DNA of 9,565 bases from Anaerolineales bacterium UBA6668. GTDB taxonomy: Bacteria; Chloroflexota; Anaerolineae; Anaerolineales; UBA6668. Numbering within the stretch: position 1 is the first letter of the stretch; every line of letters begins with the position of its first letter. Positions 1 to 6,128 of the stretch are shown here, piece by piece. The notes beneath the pieces were generated by a model. That model had not been told where the DNA came from, did no database searches, and saw only the letters and a list, made by a program, of their open reading frames with translations. Location of the stretch: assembly GCA_002455215.1 (NCBI GenBank), contig DKKK01000220.1, forward strand, positions 1-9,565, read 5' to 3'. A program made the position numbers and the translations under genes.

Positions 1-35
1 CCTTTTTCATGCGGTTGCCCTGAGTATATACCCCC

Positions 36-64
36 TTGACCAGAATGATGTTTCGTTATATCCT
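36..64 (+). promoter_or_regulatory. Putative promoter of the gntR-led operon
   Basis: A TTGACC hexamer at 36-41 (5 of 6 match to the sigma-70 -35 box) is followed by a 17-bp spacer and TATCCT at 59-64 (4 of 6 match to a -10 box). The -10 box lies inside the left arm of the 36-bp palindrome at 58-93, so repressor bound there would block polymerase. Other AT-rich hexamers, such as CATAAT at 70-75, could also serve as -10, so the exact start site is uncertain. Confidence 0.45.
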
Positions 65-93
65 ATTGTCATAATGTTATAACAATAGGATAT
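58..93. promoter_or_regulatory. 36-bp near-perfect palindrome, probable operator of the adjacent GntR repressor
   Basis: Arms 58-69 (ATATCCTATTGT) and 82-93 are exact reverse complements. The interior 71-80 (ATAATGTTAT) continues the symmetry. Only the 70/81 pair and the central TG break it. The palindrome covers the putative -10 box, and its right arm contains the likely Shine-Dalgarno sequence TAGGA (86-90) of the GntR gene. Family knowledge: GntR dimers bind palindromes next to their own genes. Inference: this is the autoregulatory operator. As RNA it would also fold into a hairpin that hides the ribosome-binding site. Confidence 0.7.
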
Positions 94-97
94 TTTG

Positions 98-826
98 ATG
101 ACTACAATGATAGACAGACAATCCCCAATCCCCATGTACTTTCAGCTCAAGCAAATTTTGCTAGAGAAGATTGAAGGGCAAGAGTGGCTACCCGGTGCCT
201 TGATTCCGAGTGAACAGGAATTTCAGGATATGTATGGGCTTAGCCGTACCACCGTGCGCCAAACACTCAGCGAGTTGGTTTACGAAGGGGTACTGGTTCG
301 CCAACGTGGACGCGGAACGTATGTTTCTCGCCCAAAATTGACGCATGGACCGACTAAGCGTCTGAACCTGACCGAAATGATTCGCCAACAAGGGCTAGAG
401 CCGGGCTGGCGGATTTTAGAACGGCGCTGGGTTCAGCCCAATCGGCACATTCAGGAAGTCATGCACCTGAACCCCGAAACACGCGTTTATCGTATTGTTC
501 GCTTGCGGTTAGTCAATGATGAAGTGATTGGATATCATGCGATTTACCTGACCGAACGTTATGTTGCCTACATAGATGCCCCCGCGCTGGAACGAGGCGA
601 GTCGACTGCATATATTGAAAAGGCACCAGAAATGCAAAGTAGCATGGCTCAACGTTCAATTGAAGCGGTTGCCGCCGATGATGTGCGTGCTCGCGCGTTA
701 GGCATAGAAGAAGGAAGCCCATTACTGCAAATTGAACGGGTCATTTCGGCGACAGATGGCACAGTGATTGAGTTTTTGCAAGCCGCGTATCGCGGAGACC
801 GGTTCAAATACCAAATAAGCACATAA
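98..826 (+). CDS. GntR family transcriptional regulator, HutC subfamily (UTRA effector domain)
   Basis: This is a 242-aa cytoplasmic DNA-binding repressor. Residues about 10-78 form the GntR winged helix, with the typical signature at 33-78: GALIPSEQEF, then YGLSRTTVRQTLSEL, then GVLVRQRGRGTYV. Residues about 95-236 match the UTRA ligand-binding fold (MIRQQGLEPGW near the start, the V(Y/L)RI(V/E)R-type strands, and a C-terminal EFLQAAYRGDRFKY). I chose ATG 98 because TAGGA at 86-90 sits 7 nt upstream; TTG 95 and ATG 107 are alternatives. The next gene begins 28 nt after the stop, which fits one transcript. Family members lose DNA affinity on binding a small molecule, often a substrate or intermediate of the pathway they control. 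Here that would be the ligand of the downstream lipocalin/RCCR genes, but this is inference. The palindrome at 58-93 is the likely target. Confidence 0.93.
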   Translation: MTTMIDRQSPIPMYFQLKQILLEKIEGQEWLPGALIPSEQEFQDMYGLSRTTVRQTLSELVYEGVLVRQRGRGTYVSRPKLTHGPTKRLNLTEMIRQQGLEPGWRILERRWVQPNRHIQEVMHLNPETRVYRIVRLRLVNDEVIGYHAIYLTERYVAYIDAPALERGESTAYIEKAPEMQSSMAQRSIEAVAADDVRARALGIEEGSPLLQIERVISATDGTVIEFLQAAYRGDRFKYQIST

Positions 827-854
827 AAAGTTTTAGAAAACAGGAAAGGTTTTT

Positions 855-1298
855 ATGAACAAAGAGTATGGAATTCCACTTCCGCGCCCCTATCAAGTGT
901 TTATGGGACGCTGGGAAGGGCTATGCAAGACGTTTAACCCGCAAGGCATTTTTCTCGAAGCCGCCGCCGTTCATATGGATGTGTATTGGGTAGATGAGAA
1001 CACCTGGCACCTTCATGAAGATTTTGAAAACCTGTTTGAAGTTGGACCGACTGTCTTTCACACCGATATTACCGTCAATGGAAAATTTTGCTTCGGTGGG
1101 ACAGACCAACTGCGCTTAGAAGGCAGTGAACTAACTCCTTATAATTATGTATTCTCTATTTGGAGCGATATTTCTAAAACCATCGTTTACAACAATCACT
1201 ACTTTTTAGACCCCAATACTCGCCGTATCATCACCCACAAAACGCGGAATGGCAAAACACACTGTTTTCAAATTCAAGATTTTGTTCGGGTAGGCTAG
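855..1298 (+). CDS. Small lipocalin-like protein (single domain, uncharacterised)
   Basis: This 147-aa protein has no signal peptide or membrane segment. Residues 16-32 (FMGRWEGLCKTFNPQG) carry the G-x-W of the first strand of lipocalin-like beta-barrels, with W20. The rest alternates short beta-strand-like segments rich in aromatic residues. The style resembles DUF3598-type lipocalin-like proteins, although I cannot confirm the family without a profile search. A strong Shine-Dalgarno AGGAAAGG (842-849) precedes ATG 855. The gene lies 28 nt after gntR and 7 nt before the DUF3891 gene, so it is probably in the same operon. It is about half the length of the two lipocalin-like proteins further downstream and looks like one unit of them. 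A small hydrophobic-ligand binder is the most natural guess; the ligand is unknown. Confidence 0.72.
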   Translation: MNKEYGIPLPRPYQVFMGRWEGLCKTFNPQGIFLEAAAVHMDVYWVDENTWHLHEDFENLFEVGPTVFHTDITVNGKFCFGGTDQLRLEGSELTPYNYVFSIWSDISKTIVYNNHYFLDPNTRRIITHKTRNGKTHCFQIQDFVRVG

Positions 1299-1305
1299 GT
1301 TTTCT

Positions 1306-2109
1306 ATGATTGTTCAATCTGCCCCGCTTGGCTCGCCCCACTTTATCATCACCCAAGCCGACCATGCCATGATGTCTGGGCAATTTGCCCTGGCATTTGG
1401 CAATGCCCAGTTTGAGCCACTTACCCCACTCGCTCCGTTGGTGTATGCCATTGCCCACCATGACCAGGGCTGGGTAGAATTGGATGCACAGATTACCTTT
1501 GATGCACACACTGGACTTCCCTATCACCTAACCCAAACGCCGCTCCCCTTGCTTGTGCAAACCAGCATGGGGTCACCCACCTTCAATGAACGCTATCACC
1601 CTTTGAGCGGTTTGCTTTCATCCATGCACACCTGGGGTTTGTATAACGGACGTTATGGGCTTTCGGACAAGATTTTTATCAATTTGATTCCACCCGAACA
1701 CAAACCTAGCGTGCAAAACATGCTGGATGGTGAACTTGCCCGCCAGGCGCGGCTAAAGCTCGCATCTGCCCACCAGGCAACTTGGGTAGATGAATCCTTC
1801 TTGCTTCACAATTACAAGCTGTTGCAATTTTTCGATACATTGGCTTTGTATTTTCACACCACCCATGCCAGCCAACGCACTGCCACAAGCTTTTTGAATG
1901 TGCCGCAGGCGATTGGCAGGGATGTGACCATTGCATTACAACCCATAGCAGAGAACACGGCGCGTTTATCACCCTATCCGTTTCGCGCACCCCAATTAGA
2001 AGTGACGGTGGTTGGACGTTACCTGACCCCCCAATCGTCCGCCGCCGATTTGTTTGCACAGTTCCTTGCCGCGCCGCTTTCCGTTCAGTCCGTAGTGCTT
2101 GTGGCATAA
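1306..2109 (+). CDS. DUF3891 family protein with HD-like metal-binding pattern
   Basis: This 267-aa cytoplasmic protein has features I associate with DUF3891. They are QADHAMMSGQFALAFG at 17-32, AIAHHDQGWVELDA at 48-61, GLLSSMHTWGLYNGRYG at 102-118, and LLQFFDTLALYF at 172-183. The spaced H20, H51-H52-D53 and D177 resemble the H...HD...D metal ligands of the HD superfamily, which includes phosphohydrolases and diiron oxygenases of the MIOX type. No reaction is known to me for this family. AGG at 1297-1299 lies 6 nt before ATG 1306 and overlaps the TAG stop of the previous gene, so the two genes are closely coupled. A 147-nt gap follows before the next gene. The role in the operon is unknown; an enzyme acting on the same ligand as its neighbours would be a reasonable hypothesis. 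Confidence 0.72.
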   Translation: MIVQSAPLGSPHFIITQADHAMMSGQFALAFGNAQFEPLTPLAPLVYAIAHHDQGWVELDAQITFDAHTGLPYHLTQTPLPLLVQTSMGSPTFNERYHPLSGLLSSMHTWGLYNGRYGLSDKIFINLIPPEHKPSVQNMLDGELARQARLKLASAHQATWVDESFLLHNYKLLQFFDTLALYFHTTHASQRTATSFLNVPQAIGRDVTIALQPIAENTARLSPYPFRAPQLEVTVVGRYLTPQSSAADLFAQFLAAPLSVQSVVLVA

Positions 2110-2161
2110 AGCGTGGTCAAACTTGTGGTTGTTTTGTTTTCATTCGACATGGATGAAAAAG

Positions 2162-2187
2162 GGCATTTTGCGCGAAGCGAAAGTGCC
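2162..2187 (+). other. Intergenic RNA hairpin between the DUF3891 and lipocalin-like genes
   Basis: GGCATTTT (2162-2169) and CGC (2171-2173) can pair with GCG (2177-2179) and AAAGTGCC (2180-2187). This gives 11 pairs with one G-T wobble, one bulged G at 2170 and a GAA loop. No T-run follows at once, so it is not a classical terminator. It may protect or process the polycistronic mRNA at the only long gap inside the gene cluster. Confidence 0.4.
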
Positions 2188-2194
2188 ATCCTAG

Positions 2195-2219
2195 ATTCGA
2201 TACACATACCGAATCGAAT
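2195..2219. repeat. 7-bp inverted repeat upstream of the second lipocalin-like gene (possible operator)
   Basis: ATTCGAT at 2195-2201 is mirrored by ATCGAAT at 2213-2219 around an 11-nt centre. It lies 37 nt before ATG 2257, next to an AT-rich TATAAC (2232-2237) that could be a -10 box, although no good -35 is seen. It shares no sequence with the palindrome at 58-93, so if it is an operator it probably binds another regulator. The 2110-2256 gap holds no ORF. Confidence 0.3.
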
Positions 2220-2256
2220 TGCTTAGTTGCGTATAACTTTTTTTCTAGGTGTAAGA

Positions 2257-3153
2257 ATGTCTTTTTCCGTAGGTATTGGCAATTGGCTGGGCACCGCCGA
2301 AGTGTATTCGGGAACGGGGCAATTTTTGGGCAATGGCGCAGACCGGCGTCATGTGCAAAAGTTGGACGGCGAAAACCGCATTCGCATTGATGTGTCATTT
2401 CTCGGTCCATTTAAGTTTTCTGGGCATTATTACATCACAGACCGCGAGCAATTCCGTTTGTATCAAGGTCCTGCCAATGTGGGCTGTGCAGAGTCGCTGA
2501 CGAATCACTTGGTAGATGCCAACGCCTATTGGGCGGCAGTTGGTTTGACTCAGCGCTTCTTTTTGGTGGTGTTGCCGGATGGTTCGCGAGAAATGTCCTT
2601 GGGCTTGATGTCGCGTGGGGAACAATTGGTGTATGTAGTTGTGAGCGAATACAATCGTGAACAAGCGCGTGCAGGCTTTCCGGAATTGACCACGGGTGCC
2701 AGTTTTGACCTACAAAATGACCCCAATGCTGGGCGCAAACAAACTTTGCTTCATCGTGCGGGGGTGTGGAAAGGTCAAATGAATGTGTTGGGTTCATGGT
2801 TGGAGCCGCTTTCGCAAGTGGAATTTTCCGAAACCGTGACCGCAACCCCCACACAATTGGTAACCGTTCATCAGGGTGGGCATTTTGAAGGCGAAAGCAA
2901 GACCGAACTAACCACCAATGGCTGGCATGCTTGGACAACCCCAGAAACCAACGGCAATCGTGGCAGTTACAGCTTGTATGGTGGGCGGGCTTTGTCTGGC
3001 ACATTTCACAATCTACATGCCGAACTGCGGGTGTGGCGGCGCGAAGTGGTTGCCAACGATGGCACTCACAAAGTAGTCGTCAATACTTGGTATCGTGGCG
3101 GGCAACGGATTGGGCAGGAATTTGGTGTACTCTACTTTGAAGGTAACCCATGA
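2257..3153 (+). CDS. Two-domain lipocalin-like protein (uncharacterised)
   Basis: This 298-aa protein has no signal peptide. It appears to contain two lipocalin-like halves. One is at about 5-135, opening with GIGNWLGTAEVY (G-x-W, W10). The other is at about 165-295, opening with RAGVWKGQMNVL (G-x-W, W171). Each half is followed by alternating beta-strand-like segments and ends in an aromatic-rich strand (LVYVVVSEY; FGVLYFEGNP). I chose ATG 2257 over an in-frame TTG at 2227 because AGGTG (2247-2251) sits 5 nt upstream and the G-x-W then lies at the expected N-terminal place. The stop overlaps the next start (ATGA, 3150-3153), so translation of the two paralogues is probably coupled. The likely role is binding of a hydrophobic or tetrapyrrole-like ligand; this is inferred from fold and neighbours only. 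Confidence 0.7.
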   Translation: MSFSVGIGNWLGTAEVYSGTGQFLGNGADRRHVQKLDGENRIRIDVSFLGPFKFSGHYYITDREQFRLYQGPANVGCAESLTNHLVDANAYWAAVGLTQRFFLVVLPDGSREMSLGLMSRGEQLVYVVVSEYNREQARAGFPELTTGASFDLQNDPNAGRKQTLLHRAGVWKGQMNVLGSWLEPLSQVEFSETVTATPTQLVTVHQGGHFEGESKTELTTNGWHAWTTPETNGNRGSYSLYGGRALSGTFHNLHAELRVWRREVVANDGTHKVVVNTWYRGGQRIGQEFGVLYFEGNP

Positions 3154-4031
3154 CTGAAGAGTTTGCTCGGCAAGACCGCTTCGCTGGCAGTTGGCTGGTG
3201 ACCGAATATGTCTATCAATTTGATGGGCAATTAGCCGGTTTGATAGAACAAGAGCGGAGCGTTTACCCACTGCCCAACGGCACCTTTCAAGTGGTGCAAG
3301 TGTGTAAGCCTGCTTTGCCTAGCGCACACCCCTTATCTGCATTTCGCGGTGGCTGGTTGTTTGCTTTGGAAAAACAAGGAGCTTATCGCTACTATTTGGG
3401 TCCCGATGTCAAGGGTTTTGGGCGGGAGTGGGCAGATGGCTTTATGCTGGGGCAAGGAGTGTGGCCGCGTTTGGGCTTTAACTTCACATCTTATGCGTTT
3501 CGCATTTCGCCCACGCGCCAGCTAACAGGTGGTGTTTTTCACAATGCGGGCATCGTGGTTGCAGAAATCATTGGCATTGGCGTTTTGCAATCCGATGAAA
3601 ACACACCCTACCCGCGCATTCAAACGGAAACTGTCTCGCCTGCACTCATCTCCAATCGTTGGGTGGGAAGTGCCACTCGTTTTTTCGCCGATGGAAGTGT
3701 TAAAGAGCAGTTTACAGTACAACGCGAATTGTATGATTCAGTGGGCTGGTGCGATACGTTCTCGGATGGGAACATCTTGGATGTGAAAATCACACCCCGA
3801 CAATTTGCACTGGATGTGAATGGAAGTTTTGCGGGTGATGAAATTTATGGAAAAGCACGGTATATCAACGGTTCTTTTCGCGCTGATTTGGTGCTTTCAA
3901 ACGGCTGGAACCTGCAATTGTTTGAAGTGTTGGACGTGCAATCGAATCAACTACTCACCTATCGCAATGGGTACTATCTTGGGGTGCATCAATATTTAGA
4001 TTTGATTTACTTCTCTCCAAACCCTGTTTAA
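3150..4031 (+). CDS. Two-domain lipocalin-like protein, paralogue of the preceding gene
   Basis: This 293-aa protein has two repeated halves. One is at about 8-150, starting DRFAGSWLVTEYVYQFDG (G-x-W, W15). The second is at about 165-293, starting SNRWVGSATRFFADGSVKEQ, where W171 is kept but the preceding Gly is lost (NRW). The second half ends in YYLGVHQYLDLIYFSPNP, an aromatic closing strand comparable to the end of the upstream protein. There is no signal peptide. The start overlaps the upstream stop by 4 nt and AAGG at 3140-3143 provides a ribosome-binding site. Such paired paralogues may form a heteromeric binding protein or lyase-like complex. The lipocalin-fold phycobiliprotein lyases CpcS and CpcT are a functional analogy, not a demonstrated homology. 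Confidence 0.7.
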   Translation: MTEEFARQDRFAGSWLVTEYVYQFDGQLAGLIEQERSVYPLPNGTFQVVQVCKPALPSAHPLSAFRGGWLFALEKQGAYRYYLGPDVKGFGREWADGFMLGQGVWPRLGFNFTSYAFRISPTRQLTGGVFHNAGIVVAEIIGIGVLQSDENTPYPRIQTETVSPALISNRWVGSATRFFADGSVKEQFTVQRELYDSVGWCDTFSDGNILDVKITPRQFALDVNGSFAGDEIYGKARYINGSFRADLVLSNGWNLQLFEVLDVQSNQLLTYRNGYYLGVHQYLDLIYFSPNPV

Positions 4032-4035
4032 CTGC

Positions 4036-4055
4036 GTGCAAGTCAGTGACTGCAC
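4036..4055 (+). other. Short hairpin in the gap before the RCCR-like gene
   Basis: GTGC (4036-4039) and AGTC (4041-4044) pair with GACT (4048-4051) and GCAC (4052-4055), leaving bulged A4040 and a three-base AGT loop. It begins 5 nt after the upstream stop and fills much of the 47-nt gap. No T-tract follows, so it is more likely an mRNA-processing or stability element than a terminator. It could also be a DNA palindrome bound by a regulator. Confidence 0.35.
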
Positions 4056-4078
4056 AAACTCTCTACCTGTAGGCAACT

Positions 4079-4885
4079 ATGACTCAAGCAACCACAAAAT
4101 CTTTACTCGAACTGATTGACGAACGCCCCAAAGTGGACAATCAAGACGTATTTGACCAATTATGGGACCTTATGGGTGAATTGCGTGCCAAAATTGACGC
4201 GCAATTTTCGCTGACCCCCGATGCTTCCACTGCCAGCTTGCAACCCTACTACTCCCTAGACCAATCTGCCAAGGGCTATCTAAGCACTTTTACAGGTGCC
4301 GAAATTGATTGGCTTGTGCATAGCTGGATAGGTAACCCCAAGTATAGCTTCACCAACATGCACCTGACCTGCTGGCTAGGACCCCACATCAACGTGCCAC
4401 ACTGGGGCATGGCACTGGGCACCATGCCAGATATTTTTGTATATTTGGACTATGTGCCGCGTGTAGATTTGCTAACCAATCTGGACTACCACGACCAATA
4501 TTTTGAACCGGTGAATGAAAGCAATATTCGTATGCAAAAAGATGCACGTTTTTCGCACTTTTTCAGCAAAACACTCTACATGCGCACCAGTCAATCCCCT
4601 ACATCTCACTGCTATTTGGCGCCTGCCAATGCCGAAACCATCGCCATCATCCGCGAATTGGCACATGAAATGATGGACCGCTGGTTGGGGTATGTGCGCA
4701 ATGCACAGCCTGTGCCAATGGCAGAACGTGCCGCCCTGTCTGAGCGCGATTTGTTCTTGCGCCGCACAGTTGCCGAGCGCGACCCAGCCAACGCGATGGG
4801 GGTGCGCTTATTTGGAGAGCCCATGACCGAGCAGTTGGTACGTGCGTTGTGGGGTGGTGACCGTGTGAACCCCCGCCCATCCTAA
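4079..4885 (+). CDS. Red chlorophyll catabolite reductase (RCCR)-like protein
   Basis: This 268-aa protein is related to the ferredoxin-dependent bilin reductase superfamily. In plants RCCR reduces red chlorophyll catabolite, a linear tetrapyrrole, in plastids. From my memory of Arabidopsis ACD2, the order of matched segments is convincing: HSWI (81-84) to plant GSWI; VYLDYVPRVDLLTNLDYHDQYF (121-142, dissimilar only in detail) to ILDLPHRKDLVLNPDYLKEYY; KTLYMRTSQSPT (164-175) to PSLFVRSAFSPT; RDLFLRRTVAERD (223-235) and VRLFGEPMTEQLVRAL (242-257) to the plant C-terminal RD..FRR and RMFGEE blocks. The start is unambiguous (AGG 4071-4073, 5 nt before ATG), and there is no transit peptide. The catalytic Glu reported for Arabidopsis (E154) appears to align with G110, so chemistry or substrate may differ; D235 may match the second reported acid. 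No reductase partner is seen nearby. The esterase gene starts 9 nt later. Confidence 0.82.
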   Translation: MTQATTKSLLELIDERPKVDNQDVFDQLWDLMGELRAKIDAQFSLTPDASTASLQPYYSLDQSAKGYLSTFTGAEIDWLVHSWIGNPKYSFTNMHLTCWLGPHINVPHWGMALGTMPDIFVYLDYVPRVDLLTNLDYHDQYFEPVNESNIRMQKDARFSHFFSKTLYMRTSQSPTSHCYLAPANAETIAIIRELAHEMMDRWLGYVRNAQPVPMAERAALSERDLFLRRTVAERDPANAMGVRLFGEPMTEQLVRALWGGDRVNPRPS

Positions 4886-4894
4886 ACAAAGCCA

Positions 4895-5881
4895 ATGATT
4901 CGTTCTATCTACCGTTCCTTAGCGGTGCCCAATGCGCCTGCCCCCTTTGACCGCATCTATCTCAAGGTTTTTTACCCTGCCCAATATGGGGACACACCCG
5001 CCGAGCGCGATTCCGGCGTGATTCCGGTGGATGCAACAGCGGGAGCTATGCCAGTGGTTGTGTTTTTTAGCGGGGTCAATTGTCCAATGGAAGGCTATCG
5101 CTGGCTGGCGGTAGAGCTGGCACAGGCGGGTTTTGTGGTGGCTACCTTCGATTGGATCGCCCAAGACCTGCCTGGGCGCATTAGCCTAACACCGGGTGTC
5201 AATCTTGCCCAATTGCGCCCAGATACCTATGGCACAGCACCCACCGGCACTGCCATTGCCACACTCTCCAATGCCTTGCAAGAGCTGAACCAAGAGGGTG
5301 TGCTGGCTGGTGCATTGGATTTATCGCGCATTGCACTAGGCGGGCACTCGGCAGGGGGCAGTATTGCCCTACAAAATGCCAACCCCACTTGGTTTGCGGG
5401 AGTACGGGCAGTTTTTACCTATGGCGCACACACGCAAGCCGCTACCTTTTTGGGCTGGCAACCAGACACCGTTTTGCCCCTGCCCGCCGGCCCGGCATAC
5501 CTGCTGGCGGGGGGCACGCGAGACGGCGTGATTGCCGCCAGCCGTGGGCGCTACGAAGCGGGCGACAACCACCCACTGCGTCCCATTTTGCGCACCTACG
5601 CGCTTGCCCGCACCTACTCACCTGCCTATTTTGCCGAATTTTCCGGTGCCAATCATTTCATGTTGGTTCACCCCAGCGATGAAACCACCGGGCGTCCTTT
5701 CTTAGATTTTGAGCCAACCACCGACCCGGCACACAGCCGCTCTGCTTTTGCCAATGTGGTCAAGACTTTTTTAAGTGCCTACCTAAAAGAAGACGCAACT
5801 GCATTCAAGACGCTCTCTCGGTGGCAACAAACGCCACCCCAATGCGTGGCTCACTGGCTGAGCGGTCAATTGGATGAGTGA
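4895..5881 (+). CDS. Alpha/beta hydrolase, chlorophyllase-like esterase
   Basis: This 328-aa cytoplasmic protein has an alpha/beta hydrolase core. Strand AMPVVVFFSGVNC (51-63) supplies the oxyanion region. ALGGHSAGG (147-155) is the nucleophile elbow with S152. YLLAGGTRDGVI (202-213) carries the likely acid D210, and GANHFMLV (251-258) carries H254. Chlorophyllases have a comparable GHSRGG elbow and similar overall size, and remove phytol from chlorophyll. Here Ala replaces the Arg, which is common in other esterases, so the activity is not assured. The gene follows the RCCR-like gene by 9 nt without an obvious Shine-Dalgarno, suggesting translational coupling. In context it could cleave the ester of a tetrapyrrole side chain. 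It could equally be a generic dienelactone- or PAF-acetylhydrolase-like esterase. It is the last gene of the + strand cluster. Confidence 0.78.
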   Translation: MIRSIYRSLAVPNAPAPFDRIYLKVFYPAQYGDTPAERDSGVIPVDATAGAMPVVVFFSGVNCPMEGYRWLAVELAQAGFVVATFDWIAQDLPGRISLTPGVNLAQLRPDTYGTAPTGTAIATLSNALQELNQEGVLAGALDLSRIALGGHSAGGSIALQNANPTWFAGVRAVFTYGAHTQAATFLGWQPDTVLPLPAGPAYLLAGGTRDGVIAASRGRYEAGDNHPLRPILRTYALARTYSPAYFAEFSGANHFMLVHPSDETTGRPFLDFEPTTDPAHSRSAFANVVKTFLSAYLKEDATAFKTLSRWQQTPPQCVAHWLSGQLDE

Positions 5882-5905
5882 GCGATACAATCTAACCACT
5901 GTTAT

Positions 5906-5952
5906 CTCTGGCTATACTAAACACGGCCACAGAGTGCGGATTTTTGCTTTTT
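5906..5952 (+). terminator. Possible weak terminator after the gene cluster
   Basis: CTC (5906-5908) and TGGC (5909-5912) pair with GCCA (5926-5929) and GAG (5932-5934), with a two-base bulge and a 13-nt loop. T-rich tracts follow at 5941-5945 and 5948-5952. The stem is short and the T-tracts are 6 nt or more away, so this is weak, but it is the only candidate at the end of the operon. Confidence 0.3.
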
Positions 5953-5990
5953 GCCTAAAACGCAACGATTCATTGCCAAGTAACGGCTTT

Positions 5991-6089
5991 GTCATTTCGA
6001 ATGGGTGCTAACAACGTAATGTTAGCAAGAGTGAGAAATCTTTGATATTCGGCACACAGGGCAGGATTTCCCCCTTCGGTCGAAATGAC
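5991..6089. repeat. MITE-like palindromic intergenic repeat
   Basis: GTCATTTCGA (5991-6000) and TCGAAATGAC (6080-6089) are exact 10-bp inverted ends of a 99-bp non-coding unit. Inside it TGCTAACA (6006-6013) and TGTTAGCA (6020-6027) form an 8-bp hairpin with a 6-nt loop. GAAATC (6035-6040) pairs with GATTTC (6065-6070). Blocks of the kind GTCATTTCGA...GAAATC are, from memory, recurrent dispersed repeats in several bacterial genomes. There is no transposase and no ORF. No flanking target duplication is obvious. Confidence 0.55.
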
Positions 6090-6128
6090 CCGAAAATCAG
6101 ACAATTTCAAGTAAAGGTTGGCACTACA

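Noticed and set aside
22..30. GAGTATATA at 22-30 and its minus-strand likeness at about 9515-9528 as further copies of the ECF promoter-like element
   Set aside because: The -35-like AACGCAATT is missing at the right distance in both places, so the likeness is limited to an AT-rich -10 stretch.
95..97. TTG as start of the GntR gene
   Set aside because: ATG 98 directly follows with better spacing to TAGGA; TTG would add a single residue only.
1706..2107. 133-aa minus-strand open frame opposite the DUF3891 gene
   Set aside because: It is a shadow of the well-supported + strand gene with no start signal or domain.
2227..2256. TTG 2227 start giving a 10-residue extension of the 298-aa protein
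   Set aside because: The extension has no ribosome-binding site, while ATG 2257 has AGGTG 5 nt upstream.
2435..3004. 189-aa open frame on the minus strand
   Set aside because: It lies wholly opposite the 298-aa lipocalin-like gene, has biased composition (many Pro, His, Ser and Arg) and no recognisable domain; the + strand gene has a ribosome-binding site and repeated G-x-W units.
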